Part shown: one piece after another, positions 11,722-19,934 of the stretch
Position numbering within the stretch: position 1 is the first letter of the stretch
Layout: every line of letters begins with the position of its first letter
Assembly (NCBI GenBank): GCA_017480565.1
Contig: JAFVAL010000053.1
Coordinates: forward strand, 1-38,804
Direction: 5' to 3'
Length of the DNA stretch: 38,804 nucleotides
From: Lachnospiraceae bacterium
GTDB taxonomy: Bacteria > Bacillota > Clostridia > Lachnospirales > Lachnospiraceae
Position numbers and translations under genes: made by a program
Notes under the pieces: generated by a model
Databases searched by the model: none
What the model saw: only the letters and a program-made list of their open reading frames with translations
Told to the model about the DNA's origin: nothing

Positions 11722-12465
11722 TCACCAAGTTGTAAAAATTCCTCCCGTCAGTGCAATATTTACAAGGATTCCCTGATATTGATCTCCTATGATTTCGACG
11801 CTCAATTCAAAACTATGATCCGATGTCACCGCTTGGAAAATGTAATCTTCCGATCCCGGATCCAACTCTTGTTTCGGGTCGAACGCCTTTTCCTCAAATG
11901 AGACACCTAAAACTTCCTCGTAAACTGCAAGGATTCCATGCATCCACGATTCCAAATTCTCTAAGCTTTCTGAATTTTCAGAAATCGGAAGCAGATACTG
12001 AATGGTGATGGGTACGCCACTCTCTTTCTCCAGCGCAAGATAATTCACACCCGCTTCTCTTATCAAGAGCTTTACTGCAGAATCTTCCCCTTCCGGATAT
12101 AGAACATAAGATGCATATTCCGCTCCTGAAAAATCCGGAATCTGCCACTCATCTTCCATCATCTGGCTCTGGCAAAGCTCTGCAAATGTCTCCCAGGCTT
12201 CCGCAAATGAATCCTCCGGCGGATCCTGGTATGTCATCTGACCATTTTCCAGATAATGAAACAACTCTTCCAGATTTTTCTTCTTTTCCTGATATACATA
12301 TCCATAAGGGGCAACCTGATCCACCGAAACCCGCGCGGAGCTTCTTTGCACCGCCTGCGCTTTCTGGGTGAGAAGTGCTCTCGGAACCAGATTTCCGAGT
12401 GTTAAGATCCCTGCAGCAAGCACAAAAGTCAACAAGGCAGCCGCACCCTTACTCCGTCTCTTCAT
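11722..12465 (-). CDS. Exported protein of unknown function in a two-component operon
   Basis: 247 aa, not recognised. Residues 1-30 hold a basic start (MKRRSK) and one hydrophobic segment (AAALLTFVLAAGILTLGNLV), a signal anchor or uncleaved signal; no lipobox. The remainder is acidic and soluble-looking, with an aromatic strand-rich C-terminus (SFELSVEIIGDQYQGILVNI). The start is placed at the second ATG, with AGAAGGAG upstream; it overlaps the 3' end of the kinase gene by 17 bases, so translation is probably coupled. Its position suggests an extracytoplasmic accessory or sensor partner of the kinase. Confidence 0.7.
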   Translation of the reverse strand: MKRRSKGAAALLTFVLAAGILTLGNLVPRALLTQKAQAVQRSSARVSVDQVAPYGYVYQEKKKNLEELFHYLENGQMTYQDPPEDSFAEAWETFAELCQSQMMEDEWQIPDFSGAEYASYVLYPEGEDSAVKLLIREAGVNYLALEKESGVPITIQYLLPISENSESLENLESWMHGILAVYEEVLGVSFEEKAFDPKQELDPGSEDYIFQAVTSDHSFELSVEIIGDQYQGILVNIALTGGIFTTW

Positions 12466-13846
12466 CCATCTCTCCTTCTGCCAATAAGACACTGACTGAC
12501 ACCGTTGTCCCTACCTGTTCCACACTTTCGATCCGGAGGTTTGATCCATGAAGCTCGGCAATCTTCTGGCAAAGTGCAAGCCCCAGACCCGCACCGTGCT
12601 CCTTCCTGGATCTCGCTTTATCCACCATATAAAATGCCTCCGTCACTCGCTCAATCTGGTCTTCTGGAATTCCTCGTCCTTGATCTTTCACGGAGATCAC
12701 GTATCTGCCCTCCGTCATTTTACCTGACACCGCGACCTCAGACGTCCCGGATTTGAGCGCATTTTCCACCAGATTGATTACCAGCGTTTCGATCAGGTCA
12801 GATTCCACCGAAATCCAGGCGCGCTCAAACGCCAGAGATAGCTGCACGCCTCTTTGTTCTGCCCTGGGTGCTAGCTTTTTCATCAGATCTTCTTCCAAAT
12901 CTTTCGTCTGGATACTTTCCATAACGATCCCTCGCTGATCCAGCCCGAACAGATCCATCAGCTTCAGAGACAGGGCTTCCAGGCGCATTCCTTCGTTCAG
13001 GATATAGCCGGCTGCCTCTTGCATTTCCGGTACAGACAGTTCCCCCTCTGCGATGGTGTCTGCATATCCGATCACGCTGGTCATCGGCGTCTTGATCTCG
13101 TGAGCAAAATTGGCGGTAAATGCTTTCTGCCGTTCCAGGGCGCGTCCCAGTTCTCCCACGTTCTCCTCAATCGTCCCTGCCATTCGGTTAAATGTATCCG
13201 CAAGCTCTCCGATTTCGTCGCGGGAAGAGACCAACACACGTTGGCTGTAGTCTCCGCTTTCCATGGCCGCACTAGCTTCCTTGAGGCGTTTGATCGGCCG
13301 CGTCATCTGAAACGCCACCGCTAGTAACATCAGTGCACCTGCCAAGGTTTCCGCAAAGAAGATACGTTCACTCTGCTCGCGCAGGGTCTCTGCCTCCGAA
13401 AAAACATCCCCGATCGGCCGTGCAGTCGTCAAGGACAACGACAGATCTCCCAACGCACAGACACTGTTGGCCAACAGGAAATCTTCTTCTTTACTGACCT
13501 TCCAGGAAATCTCTGTAACATCTCCTTGCGGCAGGTCTGAAAACGCTGGAATGTTGCGATAAAGCTCGCCATTCTCATCCGAAATCATCAACTGCACATC
13601 CATGGATGTCGTGATCTGGGATGCAATCTCTGAAATCGCCTTTTGTTTCTCAATGCCACCCGTCGCAGATGTCATAAGTCCCGACTGCAGCGCATATTTT
13701 ACCAGCTGGTGTTCGTTTAAACAGCTCTCCACCTGGTGCGCCAGTGCATGTTCCATTTGGCTGGAGACAGACAGATATTCTGCAGAACCAAGCACCAGGG
13801 TTAACACCGTGAGTGCACACAAAAATATCTTGTGAAAAACCTTCAT
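12449..13846 (-). CDS. Sensor histidine kinase of a two-component system
   Basis: 465 aa, membrane sensor kinase. TM1 is at about 6-26, an extracellular loop follows, TM2 is at about 158-178, then a HAMP linker (RPIKRLKEASAAMESGDYSQRV). The HisKA box is FAHEIKTPMTSVIGY with phospho-acceptor His249. ATP-binding boxes are N (NLVENALKSG), G1 (DQGRGIPEDQI) and G2 (GAGLGLALCQKI). It starts three bases after the response-regulator stop. The signal is unknown; the extracellular loop of about 130 residues shows no motif I recognise. Confidence 0.93.
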   Translation of the reverse strand: MKVFHKIFLCALTVLTLVLGSAEYLSVSSQMEHALAHQVESCLNEHQLVKYALQSGLMTSATGGIEKQKAISEIASQITTSMDVQLMISDENGELYRNIPAFSDLPQGDVTEISWKVSKEEDFLLANSVCALGDLSLSLTTARPIGDVFSEAETLREQSERIFFAETLAGALMLLAVAFQMTRPIKRLKEASAAMESGDYSQRVLVSSRDEIGELADTFNRMAGTIEENVGELGRALERQKAFTANFAHEIKTPMTSVIGYADTIAEGELSVPEMQEAAGYILNEGMRLEALSLKLMDLFGLDQRGIVMESIQTKDLEEDLMKKLAPRAEQRGVQLSLAFERAWISVESDLIETLVINLVENALKSGTSEVAVSGKMTEGRYVISVKDQGRGIPEDQIERVTEAFYMVDKARSRKEHGAGLGLALCQKIAELHGSNLRIESVEQVGTTVSVSVLLAEGEMDEETE

Positions 13847-13849
13847 TGA

Positions 13850-14509
13850 TTATTTCTCCATTTTAAGACGATATCCGATCCGAAATACAGTCTGAATCAC
13901 GTTTTCCCATCCCAGCTTTTTGCGAAGCCTCTGAATATGGTTATCCAAGGTTCTCGTCTCCCCCAGGTACTCTTCATGCCAAACACTTTCATAAAGGTAG
14001 CTTCTGCTCAGCGCCGCGTTTCGGTTGCGCATCAAAAGCTCCAGAAGGTCAAACTCTTTGGGGGTCAGTTCGATCTCCTCGTCTTTTTTCATCACAGTCC
14101 GGGACTCCGGATCCAACACCACATCCTGCCAGAAAAGCTGCTGCCCCAGTTTTCCTGATCGCCGCAGCACCGATTCCACCCGTGCCAAAAGCTCGCCCAG
14201 CTGAAACGGTTTGCATAGATAATCATCGGCTCCCATCCGCAGCCCCCTGATGCGGTCACCCACCTGCGTCATCGCAGAGATCACAATCACAGGAATGCGA
14301 AGCGGCCGCAGATACTCTAAAAGGTCATACCCGGAAATCTCCGGCAGCATCAAATCTAAGAGCACCAGATCCCAGCCACCACTCTCAAGGGCATCTGCCC
14401 CTTCCTTGCCATCCGAGGCACAAGTGCAGGCATACCCCTCTTTCTTTAACGTACTTTCTATTAAATGAGCAATCGCAGGATCATCTTCAATTACCAGAAT
14501 CTGAATCAT
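13850..14509 (-). CDS. OmpR-family response regulator
   Basis: 219 aa. The receiver domain has the acidic pair EDD near residue 8, phospho-acceptor Asp52 in LVLLDLMLPE and a Lys in the KPF loop. The C-terminal winged helix has the usual ELTPKEFDLLELLMRN and a recognition region ending RTLDNHIQRLRKKL. ATG at 14509 follows TGGAGG; an in-frame ATG ten codons upstream lacks a site. First gene of the operon with the kinase and an exported protein. An inverted repeat lies 25 bases upstream and may be its own operator. Confidence 0.93.
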   Translation of the reverse strand: MIQILVIEDDPAIAHLIESTLKKEGYACTCASDGKEGADALESGGWDLVLLDLMLPEISGYDLLEYLRPLRIPVIVISAMTQVGDRIRGLRMGADDYLCKPFQLGELLARVESVLRRSGKLGQQLFWQDVVLDPESRTVMKKDEEIELTPKEFDLLELLMRNRNAALSRSYLYESVWHEEYLGETRTLDNHIQRLRKKLGWENVIQTVFRIGYRLKMEK

Positions 14510-14533
14510 TTTAACCTCCAACCATGAAACCCA

Positions 14534-14551
14534 TGACAAGTTATCTTGTCA
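14534..14551. promoter_or_regulatory. Inverted repeat upstream of the response-regulator operon
   Basis: Perfect palindrome TGACAAG-TTAT-CTTGTCA, 25 bases before the response-regulator start. Related TGTGACA / TTGACACA half-sites lie at about 14568-14585. Candidate binding site for the response regulator. Confidence 0.45.
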
Positions 14552-14611
14552 CAAAAATACTACCTACATGTGTCAAAGATGTCACAGAGGGCGCATTTTC
14601 TTTGCAGGATC

Positions 14612-14620
14612 ATTGTACCA
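14612..14620 (-). promoter_or_regulatory. Extended -10 of the two-component operon
   Basis: Minus strand TGG-TACAAT (14620-14612), an extended -10 with no good -35, which suits an activated promoter. The start would be about 100 bases before the response-regulator ATG, leaving room for the repeats between. Confidence 0.35.
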
Positions 14621-14653
14621 GAGAGAAAAACGGAAAAAAATTAAGAATTCCTG

Positions 14654-14682
14654 TTGACAAGTCTGTATTACTGTGTTATTGT
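14654..14682 (+). promoter_or_regulatory. Promoter of the GntR-ABC operon
   Basis: TTGACA (14654-14659), 17-base spacer, TATTGT (14677-14682). The start falls inside the first of two palindromes, which fits autorepression by the GntR protein. Confidence 0.65.
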
Positions 14683-14721
14683 ACTAATTGACTAGTACAG
14701 AAGTACACTTGACGAAGTGTA
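14680..14721. promoter_or_regulatory. Two adjacent palindromic operators of the GntR regulator
   Basis: TGTACTA-ATTGAC-TAGTACA (14680-14699) and TACACTT-GACG-AAGTGTA (14704-14721) are both perfect inverted repeats. They cover the -10, the start point and the early leader, the expected place for a GntR/YtrA repressor. Confidence 0.6.
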
Positions 14722-14748
14722 AGAAACAAAGTTTTGAAAGGAGCAGAT

Positions 14749-15111
14749 ATGCCTTGGAAATTATCAGCGGATAAGCCGATTTACCTGCAGTTAATGGATC
14801 ACATCAAAGCGGATGTCGTCGCAGGCAACTACAAGCCTGGCGATAAGATCCCTTCGGTGCGTGAGCTTGCAGCTGCAGCCGGCGTCAATCCCAACACCAT
14901 GCAGAAGGCTCTCTCCGAGCTGGAGCGCGAAGGACTTCTCTTCTCAGAGCGCACCAGCGGACGCTTTGTCTCGGACGATCCTGCAAGAATCGAACAGACC
15001 AAAGTCACACAGGCAAAGGAACTGACCCACGATTATCTGGGCAGGATGAAACAGCTTGGCTTTGAGAGAGATGCCGTGACAGAATTTATTTTACAGAACA
15101 ACGAGGAGTAA
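14749..15111 (+). CDS. GntR-family (YtrA subfamily) transcriptional regulator
   Basis: 120 aa, the short YtrA form. The N-terminal winged helix is typical: PIYLQLMDHIKADVVAGNYKPGDKIPSVRELA, AGVNPNTMQKALSELEREGLL. The tail is only about 45 residues, too short for an effector-binding domain; this is the pattern of YtrA proteins that control ABC transporters. ATG at 14749 follows AAAGGAG. It sits four bases upstream of the ABC ATPase gene and probably represses its own operon; in known cases cell-wall antibiotics relieve repression. Confidence 0.9.
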   Translation: MPWKLSADKPIYLQLMDHIKADVVAGNYKPGDKIPSVRELAAAAGVNPNTMQKALSELEREGLLFSERTSGRFVSDDPARIEQTKVTQAKELTHDYLGRMKQLGFERDAVTEFILQNNEE

Positions 15112-15115
15112 ACCT

Positions 15116-15814
15116 ATGGCAGAATTATTAGAATGTAAGAACTTAACGAAGAAGTTTGGTTCGAAGGCAGCGCTTGACGATGTAACGCTTACGCTGGGAC
15201 GTGGCCGCATCGTAGGTCTCTTAGGACCCAACGGCAGCGGTAAGACGACGTTAATTAAGACCATCAACGGTCTTCTCACACCGACCTCCGGTGAAGTGTT
15301 AATCAACGGAGAAAAGCCCGGCATCGAGTCGAAGAAAGTCATCTCCTACCTGCCGGAGCGCACGTATTTGAATGACTGGATGAAGGTCAAGGATATGCTG
15401 CAGTATTTCGCAGATTTCTATGACGACTTTAATATGAATAAAGCGCTTGAGATGCTGGAGCGCTTGCACATCGATCCGAAGGATCGCTTAAAGACTCTCT
15501 CCAAGGGCACGAAGGAAAAAGTGCAGCTGATCCTGGTGATGAGCCGCGAAGCGGACCTTTATATCCTCGATGAGCCGATTGGCGGTGTCGATCCTGCATC
15601 CCGCGACTACATTTTGGATACGATTTTAAGCAACTATAGTGAGAATGCAACCCTGTTAATCTCCACACACCTGATCACCGATATCGAGAAGATCTTAGAC
15701 GATGTCATTTTCTTAAAGGACGGTCACGTTGTGGCAAATGGAAGCGCTGAGGATATCCGTGCAGCGCAGGATTGCTCGATCGATGCTTATTTCAGGGAGG
15801 TATTCCGATGCTAA
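15116..15814 (+). CDS. ABC transporter ATP-binding protein (YtrB/BcrA-like)
   Basis: 232 aa, one nucleotide-binding domain. Walker A GPNGSGKTT at about 40-48, a degenerate signature LSKGTKEKV instead of LSGGQ, Walker B LYILDEPIGGVD and H-loop STHLITD. The degenerate signature is usual for antibiotic or lantibiotic export ATPases linked to YtrA regulators. Follows the GntR gene by four bases and overlaps the permease start by seven. It energises the next gene's product at the inner face of the membrane. Confidence 0.9.
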   Translation: MAELLECKNLTKKFGSKAALDDVTLTLGRGRIVGLLGPNGSGKTTLIKTINGLLTPTSGEVLINGEKPGIESKKVISYLPERTYLNDWMKVKDMLQYFADFYDDFNMNKALEMLERLHIDPKDRLKTLSKGTKEKVQLILVMSREADLYILDEPIGGVDPASRDYILDTILSNYSENATLLISTHLITDIEKILDDVIFLKDGHVVANGSAEDIRAAQDCSIDAYFREVFRC

Positions 15815-16656
15815 GTAAAGTGTTAAAATATGAAAATAAGGCGATGAGCCGCATTATGCTGCCGCTTTACGCAGCACTGCTGGCAAGTACGCTGGTCACC
15901 GGCATTCTGCTTTTGATCAGTAAGGTCCGCCTTTATAATGAAGATAACTTCAGCTATTATCTGACGCAGCCCGATGCGGTCTCGAGAATTCTTGAGATCA
16001 TGACCACAGTCTTTATGATCTCCTTCTTTGTTCTGATTGCCGCCGTCTGTGTTGCAACCTTTATCGTCATCCTGCTTCGTTTTAACAAGAGCTGCCTTGG
16101 CGACGAAGGATACCTGACCTTTACACTTCCCGTCAGCATCGACGACCAGCTTTGGGGCCGCATCCTGGCAAGTGCGATCTGGTCCCTCTTAAGCCTCATT
16201 GTGGTTTTCCTTAGCATCATCTTATTGATTGCCTCTGCCGGTCTTCTGCCGGACTTCTTTGAAGGCTTCATTGACGGCTTGAAGGAACTCTTCGCGACAG
16301 AAGGTGTTGTCGGCTTCCTGGTTCAGTTTGTATGCTCGATGCTCGTCAGTCTGATCACTGCACCGATCGCTTGCTTCTTCTGCCTGACGCTTGGTCAGCT
16401 GATCATGCCAAAGCATCGTATCGCCGGTGCCTTCATCGTCTACTTCGGTCTCAGTTTCATCGAACAGATCCTGGTATCCTTCCTTGGATACTTCGGACTA
16501 AAGGGAGACTATCTGATCGATTTCATGCTGGAAAATGATTTCATGACCATCATGCGGGGAACCCTCTGGTATGAGTTGATTTCCTTGTTGATCACCGGTA
16601 CGATCTTCTACCTGGTCACAAGACATATACTGAAGAACAGATTAAATCTAGAATAA
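15808..16656 (+). CDS. ABC transporter permease
   Basis: 282 aa with six likely membrane segments, roughly at 20-40, 66-90, 118-142, 170-195, 205-230 and 250-272. No sequence motif identifies the substrate; the ABC-2/YtrC-like arrangement suggests export or peptide-antibiotic defence. Start chosen at the ATG at 15808, which overlaps the stop of the ATPase gene and has GGGAGG upstream. Last gene of the operon. Confidence 0.85.
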   Translation: MLSKVLKYENKAMSRIMLPLYAALLASTLVTGILLLISKVRLYNEDNFSYYLTQPDAVSRILEIMTTVFMISFFVLIAAVCVATFIVILLRFNKSCLGDEGYLTFTLPVSIDDQLWGRILASAIWSLLSLIVVFLSIILLIASAGLLPDFFEGFIDGLKELFATEGVVGFLVQFVCSMLVSLITAPIACFFCLTLGQLIMPKHRIAGAFIVYFGLSFIEQILVSFLGYFGLKGDYLIDFMLENDFMTIMRGTLWYELISLLITGTIFYLVTRHILKNRLNLE

Positions 16657-16679
16657 GCTTTTCAAGGATAGGGAGTGCG

Positions 16680-16712
16680 AAAAGGAGCCGACATGAGGCT
16701 CCTTTTCCTTTT
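16680..16712. terminator. Bidirectional terminator between the ABC operon and the serpin
   Basis: Ten-bp stem AAAAGGAGCC / GGCTCCTTTT (16680-16689 and 16697-16706) with a 7-base loop. T-runs on both strands let it serve both convergent genes. Confidence 0.8.
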
Positions 16713-16739
16713 GCTTTTATTCCCACACCTTAAAAAGCG

Positions 16740-18155
16740 TTACTCCATCGTATTGACCACACCGGTAAATAATACGGTTCCGTCAAAGCTTGTCACCGCG
16801 AAGACGAACGGACGGTCAAGCACCACATCGATCGGTTCTTCCGGCATGTAGGCAGTTGCCTCTGTCACCATGACTGTAAATGCAGCCGCTTCCACGCCTT
16901 CTTCATCCACCTTCACACGCCCCGCATGCGTGATCTGTGTGACCTCGATGTTTTCCACGTCGGTCAGCGGTGTAAAGTCTGATTTTGCCGCCGTGAACAC
17001 ATCATTTACCCCAAGTTTCTTAAGATCCTCCACCAGATCCAAGCTCGAAGACACATCAAATTTGGGCAAATGAATCCGCACGCGTGCCCAGTCTTTCTGC
17101 TGGGTTGTCATGAGTACATCGAGAAGCTTCGGATCGGAAGGCAAGCTCTCCGCACTCGCGCCTTCCTCTGGGAGGAAGAAATACATCGTACCACTCTGCG
17201 TTAAAGGCAGTCCAACCACCGTCATGTTCTCGGTCTTTACATAAAAATAATTCTCTGTCTGCACCATAAACGGGATGGTCTGATCTCCTTTTGCGCTGTG
17301 GAAGATGTCATCCTGCGTGGCTGATTTCTCAAACTGATCCGCCCAGCTCGCTTTGTAATAGATCGTGCTTGCCAGTGCGATCACTGTGTCGACGGATAGC
17401 TCAATCCCCTTGGCTGCTTCCTCAAGAAGCCCGCCCGTGTTCTCATTAAGCCAATCTTGCAGGGCTTTGTTCATCTCCGCAGAACCACATTTGCCAGAAT
17501 AAGACGAGGCAAAGTGTTCTTCTGCCAACGTCTTTAGCGCCTCCTCGTGGAACGCCACATCTTCATTGAGCCACAAGGAATTTGCCAGTAAACACGTCAC
17601 CGCATCATCACTTTGATAATTGGAAAGCCAAAGCGTCTTTGCAGTCTCCCGCACCTCTTCGATGTCCTTCGCACCCATCACGTCAAGGATCTGCGTGCGC
17701 GTGTCCCCATCCACGATCTCAGCAAGCATTGCAAGCGCCATATAGACATTGATCGGGGAATACACGGTGTTTTTCTCCCCTTCACCGTGCTCCAAAAACA
17801 CCGGCAAAGTCTTCTCATAGAAGGTCTTGAGGGAAGGTGAAACCTTCTTGCCTTCGTCGATCTTGGCCTGACGCGCCTTTAACCAAGCCTCATAATCATC
17901 AAAAAAGGAATCGTAGTCGATCTCCCCGTCTTTCCCTACATAATCTTCCTCTTTTGGCAAGGTGATTAACTCCGGGTACTGCGCTGCATATGCCTTCAGC
18001 TGTGAGACGATCGTTTCCTTCACCGTCCCCTCTTCTGCGGCTGGTTTGGTCTCCGCATTCTCCTGTTTTGGCGCCTCCGCCCCTGTGCAGGCACAGGTGA
18101 GGCACATCACAACCGCCAAAAACGCCGCCAAGACTCGTTTCGTGATTCTTTTCAT
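16740..18155 (-). CDS. Serpin lipoprotein (serine protease inhibitor)
   Basis: 471 aa. A signal peptide (MKRITKRVLAAFLAVVMCL) leads to a cysteine-rich TCACTG segment, probably a relaxed lipobox, so the protein is likely surface-anchored. A roughly 70-residue acidic linker precedes the serpin fold (VYSPINVYMALAMLAE, ASTIYYKASWADQF). The reactive-centre hinge is EEGVEAAAFTVMVTE, with the P15 Gly at residue 420, small residues at P12-P10 and the signature DRPFVFAV downstream. The hinge looks inhibitory. Scissile P1 is unclear (Thr434 to Tyr436 region) and is not Arg or Lys, so a trypsin target is unlikely. The loop is about four residues longer than in alpha-1-antitrypsin. Start at 18155 has AAAGGAG. 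Probable role: blocking host or rival proteases. Confidence 0.92.
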   Translation of the reverse strand: MKRITKRVLAAFLAVVMCLTCACTGAEAPKQENAETKPAAEEGTVKETIVSQLKAYAAQYPELITLPKEEDYVGKDGEIDYDSFFDDYEAWLKARQAKIDEGKKVSPSLKTFYEKTLPVFLEHGEGEKNTVYSPINVYMALAMLAEIVDGDTRTQILDVMGAKDIEEVRETAKTLWLSNYQSDDAVTCLLANSLWLNEDVAFHEEALKTLAEEHFASSYSGKCGSAEMNKALQDWLNENTGGLLEEAAKGIELSVDTVIALASTIYYKASWADQFEKSATQDDIFHSAKGDQTIPFMVQTENYFYVKTENMTVVGLPLTQSGTMYFFLPEEGASAESLPSDPKLLDVLMTTQQKDWARVRIHLPKFDVSSSLDLVEDLKKLGVNDVFTAAKSDFTPLTDVENIEVTQITHAGRVKVDEEGVEAAAFTVMVTEATAYMPEEPIDVVLDRPFVFAVTSFDGTVLFTGVVNTME

Positions 18156-18260
18156 TTTCCTCTGCCACTCCTTTCTTCGTTCGTGTGAAATATCTGTAAT
18201 TCCACTCCCTACACACATCATACCGGAGAGCCATGAAAAAGGTTGCATCCAAGTACAAAA

Positions 18261-18287
18261 AAAGTTCCAGCACAAAACTGGAACTTT
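18261..18287 (-). terminator. Terminator of the truA-larE-tcdA operon
   Basis: Ten-bp stem AAAGTTCCAG / CTGGAACTTT (18261-18270 and 18278-18287), followed on the minus strand by TTTT, right after the tcdA stop. Confidence 0.8.
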
Positions 18288-18290
18288 CTC

Positions 18291-19055
18291 TTAGTGGTTG
18301 ATCCCACACAAATCCTTGACCACTTCTCCGCCTGCAATCAGCCCCGCCACAGAAGGCACAAAGGCATTGCTCCCCGGGATTGCCCGACGTTCGGTGCACT
18401 TTCTCGTGGTGCCCGGCGGGCAGACACAGTGCAGTTTGCAGTCGATATCCTCGGTCACCACCGGTGTCATCGCCTCTTCCTCAGAATAGACGACCTTCAC
18501 CTTCGTAATCCCGCGCTTTTTTAACTCTCTTCGCATCACGCGCGCCAGCGGGCAGACCTTGGTCTTCGCGATGTCCGTCACGCGAAATGCGGTCGGATCC
18601 ATCTTGTTTCCGGCACCCATACAGCTGATAACCGGCACATCGGCCTCCTTGCAGCGCTCGATGATCAGAAGCTTGGCTGTCACGGTATCCACCGCGTCGA
18701 TCACGTAATCGAACTTTGAAAAGTCAAACTGATCGATCGTCGATGCGTCCACAAATGTCTGATAAAGCGTCACCTCACAGCGTGGGTTGATCTGTTTCAC
18801 TCTCTCTTCCGCTACATCAGTCTTGTACTTGCCGACCGTCTTCCATGTCGCGATGACCTGTCGGTTTAGATTGGTCATGCACACCCGGTCATCGTCCACC
18901 AAATCCAGATGCCCGATCCCACTGCGTGCAAGCGCTTCGACCGCATAGCCACCCACGCCGCCAAGGCCAAAGACCGCAACGCGGCTCGCCTTTAACTTCG
19001 CCATCGCTTCTTCTCCCACCAGCATACGCGTGCGGGAAAACTGATCCTGACTCAC
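18291..19055 (-). CDS. tcdA: tRNA threonylcarbamoyladenosine dehydratase
   Basis: 254 aa, ThiF/MoeB/E1-like superfamily. It uses ATP to cyclise t6A37 of tRNA to ct6A. Visible: FSRTRMLVGEEAM start, nucleotide-binding GLGGVGGYAVEALARSG, DDDRVCMTNLNRQ (ATP site), DYVIDAVDTVTAK, and C-terminal CPPGTTRK. It overlaps the larE stop by four bases (ATGA), so expression is coupled. Length and motifs match the TcdA/CsdL family well. Confidence 0.9.
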   Translation of the reverse strand: MSQDQFSRTRMLVGEEAMAKLKASRVAVFGLGGVGGYAVEALARSGIGHLDLVDDDRVCMTNLNRQVIATWKTVGKYKTDVAEERVKQINPRCEVTLYQTFVDASTIDQFDFSKFDYVIDAVDTVTAKLLIIERCKEADVPVISCMGAGNKMDPTAFRVTDIAKTKVCPLARVMRRELKKRGITKVKVVYSEEEAMTPVVTEDIDCKLHCVCPPGTTRKCTERRAIPGSNAFVPSVAGLIAGGEVVKDLCGINH

Positions 19056-19903
19056 TGATTCTCTCCCTGCTTTCTCTCTTCTTTGCTCAGCGTCTCATTC
19101 ATGCTGCCGGTACGGTAGCCCTTTAAATCCATCGTCACATAGGTAAAACCAATGCTCTGCAGATAGCTTACGATCTGTTTGCGGATCTCAGGCTGCACCA
19201 GGCGTTCCAATTCATTTTCCCCAACTTCAATGCGTGCAATCAGGCCATGGATACGCACCCGCAGCTGCTTAAACCCAAGGTCGATGAGCAGTTGCTCTGC
19301 CTTGTCCACCATGCCAAGCTTCTCCTCCGTGATCGTCTCCCCGTAGACAAATCTCGACGCCAGACAGGCAAATGAAGGTTTCTCCCACGTGGGCAGATTC
19401 ATCTCTTTGGAAAGCTCACGGATCTCCTGCTTATAGAGCTTCGCGTGGCGCAGCGGGCTCTTCACCCCAAGCTCTGCCACTGCCTGCAGACCCGGGCGGT
19501 AATCTCCGTTATCATCCATGTTCGAGCCTTCCGCGATGTAGTTCATGCCCTGACGCTTAGCCTCGGCACCCATTTTCTCGAAAAGCTCTTTCTTGCACAG
19601 ATAACAACGGTTCTTCGGGTTCTGTGCAAATCCCTCGATCTCTAACTCCTCAGAGACCACGACCACCTGGCGGATGCCTTCCTTTTCGCAAAATGCTTCG
19701 GCTTCCTTATATTCTCTCTCCGGGAACGAACACGATCTTGCTGTCACCGCAATCATCTGATCGCCCAGCACGTCGTGCGCCACCTTTGCAAGAAAGGTCG
19801 AATCCACGCCACCGGAAAATGCGATCGCTACGCTTCCCAGTTCTCGCAGATACTCTTTTAAAACTTCTAACTTCTCATGTGCACCCATCATTGTAATCCC
19901 CAT
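19052..19903 (-). CDS. larE: LarE-type ATP-dependent sulfur transferase
   Basis: 283 aa, PP-loop ATPase with SGGVDST at about 29-35. LarE supplies the sulfur atoms of the nickel-pincer cofactor of lactate racemase. The sacrificial-cysteine region of the family is matched by KPSFACLASRF. A second motif, NRCYLCKKELF, adds two cysteines; together these three resemble LarE proteins that bind a 4Fe-4S cluster and act catalytically. No larA, larB or larC is in the window. The start is ambiguous: ATG codons at 19903, 19891 and 19888 all have weak sites. Middle gene of the truA-larE-tcdA operon. Confidence 0.85.
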   Translation of the reverse strand: MGITMMGAHEKLEVLKEYLRELGSVAIAFSGGVDSTFLAKVAHDVLGDQMIAVTARSCSFPEREYKEAEAFCEKEGIRQVVVVSEELEIEGFAQNPKNRCYLCKKELFEKMGAEAKRQGMNYIAEGSNMDDNGDYRPGLQAVAELGVKSPLRHAKLYKQEIRELSKEMNLPTWEKPSFACLASRFVYGETITEEKLGMVDKAEQLLIDLGFKQLRVRIHGLIARIEVGENELERLVQPEIRKQIVSYLQSIGFTYVTMDLKGYRTGSMNETLSKEERKQGENQ

Positions 19904-19934
19904 TTCTTCTTTATTCTACTCAAGTAGTAAATAA

